DNA of 64,000 bases from Lachnospiraceae bacterium AB2028 (GTDB lineage Bacteria > Bacillota > Clostridia > Lachnospirales > Lachnospiraceae), in the NCBI GenBank assembly GCA_000621425.1, contig JHYJ01000007.1, forward strand, positions 1 through 64,000, in the 5' to 3' direction. The notes under the pieces were generated by a model. It did no database searches. It saw only the letters and a list, made by a program, of their open reading frames with translations, and was not told where the DNA came from. Below, piece after piece: positions 43,569 through 53,088 of this stretch (position 1 is the first letter of the stretch; each line of letters opens with the position of its first letter). The position numbers and the translations under genes were made by a program.

Positions 43569-43813
43569 CTTGTCAGCGACGAACTAACTGTGTTTGTCCG
43601 TGCAAAGCCGGCAGATTCCGGCAGAAAGAGTTAAAAATGTTCTGGAAAACAACAAATATACAACTGACTAACGGATACACTTTTCTCCCCTAAGGGGGAT
43701 AGTGCGCCCTTTTTCAGGTATATTTGTTATATTCATACTATAACACTGATAAAGAAATAAGCATTATCTCCATAATTTGTTTAGCAAGATCAAACAGATA
43801 AGGAGATTTTTTT

Positions 43814-44932
43814 ATGTTCAAAATTAAGAAACAAATAAATACATTATATTTAACATCCGTGCTCAGTAATCTTTCCATTACCGGCGCATGGGTAGCCATT
43901 CTGGCCGCAAGGGGATTCTCGCTTGTACAGATAGGCTTTGCGGAAACTATCTTTCACATAACCAGCCTCATCTTTGAAATTCCGTCAGGACTGATGGCTG
44001 ATGTCTACGGCAGGAAAAAGATGCTCCTGCTCAGCAACCTGATGACAGCGGTTGCGGGGATCATCATGGCCGCCACCGATGGCTTTACGGGGGTATGCAT
44101 ATCCTTTGTTTTCCATGCACTGGGATACAATTTTGCCTCAGGCTCCGGAGATGCCCTTGCCTATGATTCCTACAAGCTGGTGAATATGGAAGATAAGTAT
44201 GAACGATACGCCTCCAACCAGCTGATCATCTACCGGATAACAAGCAGTATCTCAACCATGTGTGCGGGGCTGGCATTGTTAATGGGGTACAAACCGGCTT
44301 ACCTCATCAGTGCTGCCTGGAGTCTTTTCACCATGCTCGTAGGATTCAGGCTCGTCGAAGTCATGCCGGACAATGAGCAAAATAACAGAAATACAGCCGG
44401 ACGCAAAGGGATCATCAGAAAGATGATAGTGGATGTCATAAGCTACTTTAAAGAAAGCCTACTGTTCCTGATAAGGAATCCGAAAGCTACAAAGCTTATG
44501 TTTGCCAATTCATTTGTAGGTGCCCTCGATATACTGCTTCTGTTCTTCCTTCAGAGCAAGCTGCGGACAGCCGGCATCTCCGATATGGCACTGGGCATTG
44601 CGCTTTTCATTATTGAACTGGGTGGCATAGCCGGAGCAAAGCTCATATTAAAAGCAAAGAAGGCTCGGTATGCCCGCCTGTTCATCATATGTACCTGCGG
44701 AGTCATAACCGGTATACTGCTGGAGCATACTTCCATCGCAGCACTGATGACCCTTGGCGGATTCATCTCATCAATGGCAGATGACGCCCTGCAGATACGT
44801 ACAGATGCCAAGCTTCAGGACAGCTTCCCTTCAGAACAAAGGGCGACACTGATATCCATATCATCATTCACGTTCTCCGTGATCATGATAGTGTTGTCAC
44901 CTCTGGCGGGATATTTCTTTGAGATATGGTAA
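43814..44932 (+). CDS. MFS transporter
   Basis: A 372-residue permease with about 10-12 membrane segments. The DVYGRKKMLLLSNL loop 2-3 motif (GxxxDxxGRKx type) and an early IPSGLMAD are typical of the major facilitator superfamily drug or metabolite exporters. AAGGAG lies before the ATG. A long leader from the promoter at 43540 precedes it, which may indicate control by RNA structure. The substrate is unknown. Confidence 0.88.
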   Translation: MFKIKKQINTLYLTSVLSNLSITGAWVAILAARGFSLVQIGFAETIFHITSLIFEIPSGLMADVYGRKKMLLLSNLMTAVAGIIMAATDGFTGVCISFVFHALGYNFASGSGDALAYDSYKLVNMEDKYERYASNQLIIYRITSSISTMCAGLALLMGYKPAYLISAAWSLFTMLVGFRLVEVMPDNEQNNRNTAGRKGIIRKMIVDVISYFKESLLFLIRNPKATKLMFANSFVGALDILLLFFLQSKLRTAGISDMALGIALFIIELGGIAGAKLILKAKKARYARLFIICTCGVITGILLEHTSIAALMTLGGFISSMADDALQIRTDAKLQDSFPSEQRATLISISSFTFSVIMIVLSPLAGYFFEIW

Positions 44933-44957
44933 ATTAAAACATGTTAAAAATGATAAG

Positions 44958-44989
44958 CCCCGCCCTTGCTGTGATCCGGCCGGGTGGGG
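44958..44989 (+). terminator. Possible terminator after the MFS gene
   Basis: CCCCGCCC and GGGTGGGG form an eight-base stem with one G-U pair around a 16-base loop containing a small CCGG. It is followed by an AT-rich stretch but no pure U run, so termination is only probable. Confidence 0.45.
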
Positions 44990-45019
44990 ATATTATTTAA
45001 ACACACTATTGTTTCTGTT

Positions 45020-46594
45020 CTACATCTGGCTCCACACCGGAAACTGCAGGTAGCATGGGTAGGCTATCAGATATGTGTATGTGAAAAATGCTAACAAGAT
45101 AAAAGCGATTATTATTCCCACCATTATGGTGGCTTTTTTATTGTTCAACAGCCCACTATTATCGTTTGTGTTACCATTATCTGAATTATCAGTCGTCGTA
45201 TTACTATCACCTTTAGATTCGTTTGCTTTAAATTTTTCTGACAAGCAATTTATGATCAACTCATACCCTCTTACAATAAAATATATCAGGCTTGTCACCG
45301 TCATCATTATATAACGCCCCTGGGTCTGCAGGTCCGTGGTATAGCAGTATATAAACCACAGGGAAAAAGATATAATCGCAGCAGCTATCGCGCAGATTTC
45401 AAGCAAAAGCCTCTTGCCACGACTCTTGTGTACCATAATGACCCCCGGCACAAAACCAACAAACATATAGAGCATATAAGAAAAATAGAACAACTTATTC
45501 GCTATTATGGAAGTGCAGCCAAACTGCCCTATATAGGAAAAGATAAGGGATGCCCAGATAAACGGATCTGCAACAAACTGTGCTATACTGATCCCCTCTG
45601 CCAGCGGTGGCTTTCTTCCGACGATGCCGGTGGTCAGTGTCATCTGTTCCTGCGCCCTGCTCATGGTATTAAGTCCTAAAACATCTCCGTCCAGCACTAT
45701 ATATGACCTGATGAACCACCAGCCGGTAAGGAGCAATACCAATGCAGTTTCAAGTATCGCATACTTAAGAAAGCTCTTTGTATCAAAAGAAATTTTTCCA
45801 TCCTTACTATTCATGAATAATCCTATAAATAGCGGCACACTGATCAGAACATAACCGTAACTGTTGTAGTATGACAAGGTACAGAGACTGATGCCTATTC
45901 CAAGTGTGATCACGAAGAATGCTGCATTTTTTTTATATACTCTTTCCGCTGCGGAATCTTTTTGGGTACCATTTGATACACTATCAGAAACTTTATCCGT
46001 GCTGTTTCCGGACGTGGCAGATATAGCATGAAAATACTGCCACCTGTACATCCTTACAAAGGAATACAGTATCAGCGCCACGCCCAGCAATGAGAAGGCA
46101 TCATTATTAACATATGTGTACAAAAACAGATGCTGGGGAAGAAACATCGCTGCGATACGGAAAAGCCATGCAAATCTTTTATCGGAAAACAACAGACCGC
46201 CCAAGCGGTACACAACAAAGGCACACAGCACTCCGGCTGCAACATTCACCAGCCGTGCAGCGTAAAGAAGAATTAACGGACTATTCGTAAAGAGCGAAAC
46301 GATCCTCATGAAGTAGCCCATGACAACATAAGGGAAGGCGGTATAAAAGGCATAGGAGCCACCATAACCCCTAATCTGTACTTCTTCCTCAAAGCCCGTA
46401 GGAATGGTTCCGTGTTCACAGATATACTGCGGCACCAGGAAACGAGCCTCCTCATCCGGGGGATTGAAGAACCCCTGGGTGTCCTTAAGCGGCTGTATGA
46501 GAGCTATGGACAGAACTGCAAGAGAGAATACAAGCAGATACAGCATCAGAAAGATTCTGTCCCGCATTTCTTTTTTTTCGGTAGTCTCAGACAC
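45020..46594 (-). CDS. Polytopic membrane protein, GT-C glycosyltransferase-like
   Basis: A 524-residue protein with about 11 membrane segments. The first extracellular loop has NPPDEEARFLVPQYI, like the acidic motif in the first loop of GT-C or DUF2142 glycosyltransferases that use polyprenyl-linked sugars. A hydrophilic Asn/Asp/Ser-rich insertion lies between the penultimate and last segments. A GTG start follows AAAAGGG by nine bases. The sugar and acceptor are unknown. Confidence 0.65.
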   Translation of the reverse strand: MSETTEKKEMRDRIFLMLYLLVFSLAVLSIALIQPLKDTQGFFNPPDEEARFLVPQYICEHGTIPTGFEEEVQIRGYGGSYAFYTAFPYVVMGYFMRIVSLFTNSPLILLYAARLVNVAAGVLCAFVVYRLGGLLFSDKRFAWLFRIAAMFLPQHLFLYTYVNNDAFSLLGVALILYSFVRMYRWQYFHAISATSGNSTDKVSDSVSNGTQKDSAAERVYKKNAAFFVITLGIGISLCTLSYYNSYGYVLISVPLFIGLFMNSKDGKISFDTKSFLKYAILETALVLLLTGWWFIRSYIVLDGDVLGLNTMSRAQEQMTLTTGIVGRKPPLAEGISIAQFVADPFIWASLIFSYIGQFGCTSIIANKLFYFSYMLYMFVGFVPGVIMVHKSRGKRLLLEICAIAAAIISFSLWFIYCYTTDLQTQGRYIMMTVTSLIYFIVRGYELIINCLSEKFKANESKGDSNTTTDNSDNGNTNDNSGLLNNKKATIMVGIIIAFILLAFFTYTYLIAYPCYLQFPVWSQM

Positions 46595-46686
46595 AGTTAT
46601 AAACCCTTTTCCTTAAAATAATACCGGCTGTACAAAACGAGCTACCGCACCGCAATGCGATAGCCCAATTATTGATATCTACATCA

Positions 46687-46903
46687 CACACCGTATAGTC
46701 TCGCCTGACGGTGTAAAGTGCGCCTTAGCAGTTCTCGAAAATGTCTTCATAATATAGGAACGGTCCACCACGGATGGTGGACCGAGTGAACAACGCTACA
46801 TGGATGTAGCGTGTGAACGTTTCCGTAAGTTTGCCGTAATCCATGGCATTTTCGTAAGAACTGCCTGGCAAACGGCCCCACCGTCAGGTGAGCTATCGGT
46901 GTG
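46687..46903 (-). repeat. Nested palindromic element, copy 2
   Basis: A 217-bp copy of the element at 39526-39746 in opposite orientation. Hairpin B is GGTCCACC/GGTGGACC (46762-46783), differing from copy 1 by changes on both strands of the stem so that pairing is kept. Hairpin A (46794-46811) is unchanged. Ends are CACACCGTATAG and CTATCGGTGTG. It occupies the gap between rpoD and the GT-C-like gene. Confidence 0.8.
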
Positions 46904-46912
46904 TACTATCTA

Positions 46913-48178
46913 TCAGATAAATCCATCCAGTTTCTTAAGCCTTGAAGGAAGCTTAAGTTTCTTTATGGCTCTTGCCTCGATCTGTCTGATACGCTCTCTT
47001 GTAACAGAGAACTTCTTGCCCACTTCCTCAAGGGTCTGGGGCTGACCGTCGCGGAGACCGTATCTGAGGATCAGCACTTCACGCTCTCTCTCGTCAAGAG
47101 CTTCCATTGACTCCATGATCTGCTGTCTGAGCATTGTCTTAGCCGCTGCTTCTTCAGGCGCGATGGTAGTCTTGTCATCAACCATATCTCCGATGGTTGT
47201 ATCTTCCTCTTCACCCACGGGAGTCTCAAGGGATATAGGCTCGGCAGAGATTCTTGTGATCTCCTGTACCTTGCTCTCATCCATATCAGCTCTCTCAGCA
47301 ACCTCAGCGGTGGTCGGTTCACGGCCAAGCTCTGCGGTTAAGGTCCTGCGGATACGTACTATACGGTTTATATTCTCAACCATGTGTACCGGCAGTCTGA
47401 TAGTTCTTGCCTGGTCAGCTATTGATCTGGTGATAGCCTGTCTGATCCACCATGTAGCATAAGTTGAAAACTTATAACCCTTGTGGTAATCGAACTTATC
47501 TACCGCACGCATAAGACCTAAGTTACCCTCCTGGATGACATCCAGGAAAGACATTCCGCGGCCAAGGTAATGCTTTGCATTACTTACCACCAGTCTTAAG
47601 TTAGCACTGGTAAGGTGGTCGATAGCGTCCTTGGAATCCGCAATTATCTTCTTGTTATTACGGATCTTTTTCTGGTAGTTTTCCTTTTCCTTCTTAGCCT
47701 TTTCAGAGATGGACTTACGGTTCTTTATCTCATCGATCTTGCGCTGGAGTTCCTCGTTCTCGCGCTCAGCGGCTTTACCTTTTTCGATACGCTTAGCAAG
47801 TTCGATTTCCTCTTCCATGCTTAAGAGATCAACGCTACCGATCTCCTTAAGATACATATGCACGGAGTCAGCCATCTGGGAGTCATCCCCTACAACATCC
47901 TTGTCGAACTCTTCGATTTCTCTCTCGATTTCTTCGCTTTCGCCATCGATCTCGCTGAGCTCGGCATCAGTTGCATCATCACTGTCCTCGGACATACTGC
48001 TCAGTACGATACCATTTTTATCCAGAGCATTCCAGATGTCCTCAAACTCTTCTTCAGTAAGTTCGTATTTATCAAAAACTTCTATTACTTCTTCGTAGGC
48101 AACAGCGCCTCTCTTTTTTCCGCTTTTGATAAATTTGTCCAGCTCTTCTTCAAGAGCCTTCTGCATTTTCTCGTCCAT
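46913..48178 (-). CDS. rpoD: RNA polymerase primary sigma factor
   Basis: A 421-residue sigma-70 of the SigA type. An acidic N-terminal region 1.1 is followed by region 1.2 ([25 protein letters not shown]), a lysine-rich helical insert, region 2 ([38 protein letters not shown]), region 3, and region 4.2 helix-turn-helix ([20 protein letters not shown]). It is the last gene of the aspS-gat-purF-like cluster rather than following dnaG, the common arrangement. A palindrome TGATCATTT/AAATGATCA (about 48235-48257) lies in its leader. Confidence 0.97.
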   Translation of the reverse strand: MDEKMQKALEEELDKFIKSGKKRGAVAYEEVIEVFDKYELTEEEFEDIWNALDKNGIVLSSMSEDSDDATDAELSEIDGESEEIEREIEEFDKDVVGDDSQMADSVHMYLKEIGSVDLLSMEEEIELAKRIEKGKAAERENEELQRKIDEIKNRKSISEKAKKEKENYQKKIRNNKKIIADSKDAIDHLTSANLRLVVSNAKHYLGRGMSFLDVIQEGNLGLMRAVDKFDYHKGYKFSTYATWWIRQAITRSIADQARTIRLPVHMVENINRIVRIRRTLTAELGREPTTAEVAERADMDESKVQEITRISAEPISLETPVGEEEDTTIGDMVDDKTTIAPEEAAAKTMLRQQIMESMEALDEREREVLILRYGLRDGQPQTLEEVGKKFSVTRERIRQIEARAIKKLKLPSRLKKLDGFI

Positions 48179-48276
48179 TACGGTTCCATCCTTTCCTTTG
48201 CGAACAGAAACTTTACGAATAGAAATTACGGTTTGATCATTTCCTCCAAATGATCAGCTTTGTTTTCACAGTCTGA

Positions 48277-49686
48277 TTATTCCTTGCCGTCCCAGCAGTA
48301 AGTACATACCTTGCACTGGGGCAGACCGATCGCCGTTATCATGTCATCAAGCCTCTCATACTGCAGGGAATCAAAGCCCTGCCTCTTGCATATTTCTGCA
48401 ACCATGTGCTTGTAACAAGGATGATCCGGATTGCTGTAGTCATCAAGCTTCTCAATATCACTGTCCCCTTCAAAATCGTGTATAACACGTCTGGTAATAA
48501 GGTCCATCACGGATCTGGATCTTGAGAAGTTAAGGAACTTACATGCAAAAGTGATCGGCGGGCAGGCAGCTCTTACATGAACTTTCTTTGCCCCGCTGTT
48601 GTATAGATATTTAATTGTATCTCTGAGCTGTGTACCGCGTACTATCGAATCGTCGATCAACGCTATTCTCTTATCCTGAATTAGCCCGTCTACGGGTACC
48701 AGCTTCATTCTTGCGATCATTTCACGGACACTCTGGTTGGTCGGCATAAAGGACCTGGGCCAGGTGGGCGTATACTTTATAAAAGGTCTGGAAAAAGGCA
48801 CATGTGCTTCGTTGGCATATCCTATGGCATGAGCAGTTCCGGAATCGGGAACACCGGCTGCATAGTCTATATCATTGCACGCCTCATCTCTTTTTGCGAT
48901 CATGGCACCGTTGCGGTAACGCATTTCCTCAACACTGATGCCTTCATATACTGAATTGGGATATCCATAGTAAACCCAAAGGAATGCACAGATACGCATC
49001 TTGTCGCCGGCGGGCATGATCTCTTCCACACCATCGGGGGTGATGAATACCATCTCACCGGGGCCTAGTTCTTTATAATCCCTGTAGCCTAAGTTAACAT
49101 ATGCAAAACTCTCGAATGATGCACAGAAGCCGCCCTCTTTCTGGCCGATCTGAAGGGGTGTTCTTCCCACCAGGTCTCGGGCTGCATATATGCCTTCCTT
49201 GGTAAGAACCAAAAGAGTCAGGGAACCGTCAACCATTTCTTGCGCATATCTTATACCATCGGCAATATTGTCCTTTAAGTTTATAAGGGAAGCAACTAAT
49301 TCTGTAGCATTTACTTCTTCGGAGCTCATTACCTGGAACTGGGAATGTCCGGATTTGTACGCTTCGTTTATAAGCTCCTGCATATTGTTGATCTTGCTTA
49401 CAGTTACCAGGGCAAAAGTTCCCAGGTGTGACTGCACAAGTATGGGCTGGGGCTCATAATCGGATATACAGCCTATACCCAGCTGTCCCTTCATGGACTC
49501 AACATCATGCTCAAACTTTGTCCTGAACGGGGTATTCTCAATGTTATGTATCGCCCTGGAAAAACCTTCGCGCCCGTATACTACCATACCGCCGCGGCGT
49601 GTTCCCAGATGGGAATGATAATCTATTCCGAAGAAAAGATCATATACCGAATTATCCTTTGATGCTACACCGAAAATTCCACTCAT
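48277..49686 (-). CDS. PurF-like amidophosphoribosyltransferase with Cys1 replaced by Ser
   Basis: A 469-residue homologue of glutamine PRPP amidotransferase, the first purine enzyme. The N-terminal Ntn-hydrolase domain begins MSGIFGVASK, whereas PurF begins with a catalytic Cys at that place (MCGIFG or propeptide-CGVFG). The rest is intact: LGTRRGGMVVYG, the PRPP loop ALIDDSIVRGTQL, and four C-terminal Cys (CKVCTYCW region and others) that could hold an Fe-S cluster. GAGGTT lies eight bases before the ATG. Without Cys1, glutamine hydrolysis would need Ser as nucleophile or be lost. A second, standard PurF elsewhere is likely. Confidence 0.85.
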   Translation of the reverse strand: MSGIFGVASKDNSVYDLFFGIDYHSHLGTRRGGMVVYGREGFSRAIHNIENTPFRTKFEHDVESMKGQLGIGCISDYEPQPILVQSHLGTFALVTVSKINNMQELINEAYKSGHSQFQVMSSEEVNATELVASLINLKDNIADGIRYAQEMVDGSLTLLVLTKEGIYAARDLVGRTPLQIGQKEGGFCASFESFAYVNLGYRDYKELGPGEMVFITPDGVEEIMPAGDKMRICAFLWVYYGYPNSVYEGISVEEMRYRNGAMIAKRDEACNDIDYAAGVPDSGTAHAIGYANEAHVPFSRPFIKYTPTWPRSFMPTNQSVREMIARMKLVPVDGLIQDKRIALIDDSIVRGTQLRDTIKYLYNSGAKKVHVRAACPPITFACKFLNFSRSRSVMDLITRRVIHDFEGDSDIEKLDDYSNPDHPCYKHMVAEICKRQGFDSLQYERLDDMITAIGLPQCKVCTYCWDGKE

Positions 49687-49769
49687 GTTCAGACAACCTC
49701 TTAAATGATTTGATAAATTAACGCAGCCTATTTCTTACAGCCATCCTTACGGATAACTGTCCTGAACAA

Positions 49770-51251
49770 TTACTGAAGCAGCTCCTTGAGTATCTTGTTG
49801 GCAGTGCCGGGATCAGCCTTGCCCTTTGCTGCTTTCATAACCTGGCCTACTAAGAAACCTATAGCCTTTTCCTTACCACCCTTATAATCCGCAACTGACT
49901 GGGGATTAGATTCAATTACCTGCTGACAGATGCTCTTTATTGCTCCCTCGTCATTCTCCTGTTTCATGCCGTGCTCTTCCACATACTTCTCAGGATCCAC
50001 GTCTTCCTCAAACATTACTTCGAAGACTTCCTTTGCGGAATTGTTATTTATAACCTTTGAATCCACAAGCTTTATAAGTGATGCAAGATGAGCAGGGCTG
50101 AACTTTATCTTGTCCGCATCCATGCTCTTTTCCTTTAAGAGCCTCATGGTCTCTACCATGAGCCAGTTGGAAACCTTCTTGGGCTGGCCGCAGATCGCAG
50201 TAGCCTCTTCAAAGATGTCCGCCATACGCTTGGATTCAGTAATAAGTTCTATATCGTAATCGGGAATACCGTACTCTTCTTTATAACGCTCTATCTTGGC
50301 TGGCCTGAACTCAGGCTGCGAAGCCTTCACTCTCTCAATCCACTCTTCGGATATGTCTATAGGGATCAGGTCCGGATCCGGGAAATAACGGTAATCCTGG
50401 GCATCTTCCTTGCTTCTCATGGCATAAGACTCACCCTTGGCATCATCCCATCTCCTGGTCTCCTGTACAACCTTGCCGCCGGACTCCAGTATATCCATCT
50501 GTCTCTCACGCTCGCCTGCAATGGCATGCATGATGGATGTAAATGAGTTAAGATTCTTCATCTCGGTACGGGTACCGAATTCCGTGCTGCCTACTTCACG
50601 AAGTGAAAGGTTTACATCAGCACGCATGGAGCCTTCCTGAAGCTTACAGTCTGAAGCTCCTAAGTACTGTATGAACATGCGGAGCTTTTCAAGGTATGCG
50701 ATAACCTCTTCCGCAGACCTCATATCAGGCTCGGAAACAATCTCTATAAGGGGCACGCCGCTACGGTTATAATCCACCAGCGAAGCATCGGCCCAGTCGT
50801 CATGTACAAGCTTTCCTGCATCCTCTTCCATGTGGATCTCGTGGATGCCGATGCGCTTGGTCTTAACCTCTCCCGACTCGGTCATTCCGGCATTCTTCTG
50901 ATTAACAGAAAGCTTTCCGGTCTCTATCTCCACATAGCCGTCGCGGCAGATAGGAAGATAAAGCTGGGATATCTGATAGTTCTGCGGATTGTCGGGATAA
51001 AAATAATTCTTACGGTCAAACTTGCAGTGTCTTGTGATATTGCAGTTTGTTGCAAGACCTACAGCCATGGCATACTCAACCACCTGCTTATTTAAAACAG
51101 GCAGGGAGCCGGGCATTCCCGTGCAAACCGGACATGTATGTGTATTGGGTGCACCGCCGAAAGCTGTGGAACATCCGCAGAAGATCTTTGTCTTCGTGGC
51201 AAGCTCTACATGAACCTCAAGTCCTATGACGGTTTCGTATTCTTTACTCAT
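49770..51251 (-). CDS. gatB: Asp-tRNA(Asn)/Glu-tRNA(Gln) amidotransferase subunit B
   Basis: A 493-residue GatB, the kinase and tRNA-binding subunit of GatCAB that converts misacylated Glu-tRNA(Gln) or Asp-tRNA(Asn). It has ETVIGLEVHVELATKTKIFCGC, the zinc-site-like CPVCTGMPGSLP, KFDRKNYFYPDNPQNYQ and a C-terminal YqeY-like tail. GAGAGG precedes the ATG. It follows gatC and gatA in the usual order. Confidence 0.97.
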   Translation of the reverse strand: MSKEYETVIGLEVHVELATKTKIFCGCSTAFGGAPNTHTCPVCTGMPGSLPVLNKQVVEYAMAVGLATNCNITRHCKFDRKNYFYPDNPQNYQISQLYLPICRDGYVEIETGKLSVNQKNAGMTESGEVKTKRIGIHEIHMEEDAGKLVHDDWADASLVDYNRSGVPLIEIVSEPDMRSAEEVIAYLEKLRMFIQYLGASDCKLQEGSMRADVNLSLREVGSTEFGTRTEMKNLNSFTSIMHAIAGERERQMDILESGGKVVQETRRWDDAKGESYAMRSKEDAQDYRYFPDPDLIPIDISEEWIERVKASQPEFRPAKIERYKEEYGIPDYDIELITESKRMADIFEEATAICGQPKKVSNWLMVETMRLLKEKSMDADKIKFSPAHLASLIKLVDSKVINNNSAKEVFEVMFEEDVDPEKYVEEHGMKQENDEGAIKSICQQVIESNPQSVADYKGGKEKAIGFLVGQVMKAAKGKADPGTANKILKELLQ

Positions 51252-51272
51252 TCTCAGTACCTCTCGCTTAAA

Positions 51273-52724
51273 TCAGGCAAACTCACCGCGTATCTTTTCG
51301 TAGGTATATGCAGCCTGGATAAGTGTGCTGTCCTTAAAGCAGTCACCTATGAGCTGCAGTCCGATGGGCAGTCCCTTTGAATCCCTGCCACAGGGCAGAC
51401 AGATTCCGGGCAGTCCTGCCAGATTTACCGATATTGTATAAATATCACCAAGATACATACTTAAGGGATCAGACAGGCTCTTACCAAGCTCAGGTGCAGT
51501 GGTAGGTGCCACAGGTCCCAGTATCATATCATATTTTGCAAATGCATCATCAAAAGCTTTCTTTATGAGAGCCTTTACCTTAAGTGCCTTCAGATAGTAC
51601 GCATCATAATAGCCTGATGAAAGTACGAAAGAACCAAGCATTATTCGTCTCTGTACTTCAGGTCCGAAGCCTTCGGAACGGGTCTTCTTGTACAGGTCAT
51701 GCAGATCCTTGAAATCCTCTGCCCTGTAGCCGTACTTTATGCCGTCGAATCTCTCAAGGTTCGAGCTTGCTTCAGCATCAGCTATGGTGTAGTAAGCAGG
51801 GATCGCATACTTTACAAGGCTTAAGTCGAACTCCTCAACTATAGCTCCCGCTGCTTTCAGGTCATCTGCTGCCTTCTTAACTGCAGCGGACACTTCAGGA
51901 TCAAGGCCATCTCCGAAATAATCACGGGGAACACCTATCTTCATGCCTGCCACATCTTCAACTAATGCAGATGTGAAATTAGTATCGTCACGGTCAACCG
52001 AAGTTGAATCCTTCTTGTCGTAAGATGAAATGGTCTCCAGCATTACAGCTGTATCAGTCACATCCTTTGTGATAGGTCCTATCTGGTCCAGGGATGAACC
52101 GTAGGCAATCAGACCATATCTGGAAACAGTTCCGTAAGTAGGCTTCATTCCTACTACGCCGCAGTATCCTGCAGGCTGTCTGATGGAGCCACCGGTATCA
52201 GAGCCAAGGGCACATGAACACTCATCAGCCGCAACAGCCGCAGCCGATCCGCCGGATGAACCGCCGGGAACATGAGCTGTATTCCTGGGATTCTTTGTAA
52301 CACCGAAAGCGGATGTCTCGGTGGTTGAACCCATGGCAAACTCATCCATGTTGGTCTTGCCGATTACAATCGAACCAGCAGCCTCAAGATTTTCAACAGC
52401 TGTCGAAGAGAAAGTCGGAACAAAATTATAAAGTATCTTTGATGCGCAGGTAGTCTTGATTCCTTCAGTGCACATGTTATCCTTTATGGCCACGGGAACC
52501 CCCGCAAGAGGATGCTTTAATGATCCGTCGCTTATGCGCTTCTGTATGTCTTCAGCCCTTTCATAAGCCTTGTCTCTGCTTACTTCAAGGTACGCATGTA
52601 TCTCGCCATCCTTTTCGTCAATAGCAGCAAAAGAAGCATCAAGGGCTTCCTTAACGCTTACTTCACCGGCACTGATCTTTTTTCCGAGCTCTACTGCTGA
52701 GAGCTCATTTAACTTTTTTTCCAT
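51273..52724 (-). CDS. gatA: Asp-tRNA(Asn)/Glu-tRNA(Gln) amidotransferase subunit A
   Basis: A 483-residue amidase-signature enzyme that releases ammonia from glutamine for GatB. The catalytic Lys-Ser-Ser residues are in VAIKDNMC, PGGSSGGSAAAVAA and GSDTGGSIRQPA. The ATG at 52724 has AGGTG six bases upstream; a GTG nine bases earlier is also in frame. It lies between gatC and gatB. Confidence 0.97.
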   Translation of the reverse strand: MEKKLNELSAVELGKKISAGEVSVKEALDASFAAIDEKDGEIHAYLEVSRDKAYERAEDIQKRISDGSLKHPLAGVPVAIKDNMCTEGIKTTCASKILYNFVPTFSSTAVENLEAAGSIVIGKTNMDEFAMGSTTETSAFGVTKNPRNTAHVPGGSSGGSAAAVAADECSCALGSDTGGSIRQPAGYCGVVGMKPTYGTVSRYGLIAYGSSLDQIGPITKDVTDTAVMLETISSYDKKDSTSVDRDDTNFTSALVEDVAGMKIGVPRDYFGDGLDPEVSAAVKKAADDLKAAGAIVEEFDLSLVKYAIPAYYTIADAEASSNLERFDGIKYGYRAEDFKDLHDLYKKTRSEGFGPEVQRRIMLGSFVLSSGYYDAYYLKALKVKALIKKAFDDAFAKYDMILGPVAPTTAPELGKSLSDPLSMYLGDIYTISVNLAGLPGICLPCGRDSKGLPIGLQLIGDCFKDSTLIQAAYTYEKIRGEFA

Positions 52725-52746
52725 AGTCATCACCTATAGCAACTGC

Positions 52747-53040
52747 TCAGTCAAATGTCCTGGGAACAACAAAGCTTCCGTCTTTTTCTTCAGGTGCATT
52801 CTTAAGGATATTCTCCCTGTCATCACCGTTAGTGACCTCATCCTCCCTGAAACAGTTTGTAAAAGGATGCACATGGGTCATGGGCTCCACGCCCTCAGTA
52901 TCAAGCTCACCCAGCTGGTCTATATAGTCAAGCATCTGTTCCAGATCCTTCTTGGCCTGTTCCTTCTGCTCGTCATCCAGCTTAAGCTTGGAAAGTATGC
53001 CCACATATTCTATTGTCTCATCACTTATGACGTTAGCCAT
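52747..53040 (-). CDS. gatC: Asp-tRNA(Asn)/Glu-tRNA(Gln) amidotransferase subunit C
   Basis: A 97-residue GatC that stabilises the GatA-GatB contact. The N-terminal helices (YVGILSKLKLDDEQKE) and the central LDYIDQLGELDTEGVEPM segment match the family. GGAGG lies six bases before the ATG. It follows aspS by about 50 bases. Confidence 0.95.
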   Translation of the reverse strand: MANVISDETIEYVGILSKLKLDDEQKEQAKKDLEQMLDYIDQLGELDTEGVEPMTHVHPFTNCFREDEVTNGDDRENILKNAPEEKDGSFVVPRTFD

Positions 53041-53088
53041 TTTATACCTCCACGAAGAGAAACCACGTATGCCGTTCGTAACCTCTTA

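Noticed and set aside
1011-43630. Recurring CCGGCAG hairpins (1011-1029, about 31690-31710, about 43608-43625)
   Set aside because: The match is only 7-11 bases with different surroundings; this is compatible with chance and simple terminator-like hairpins.
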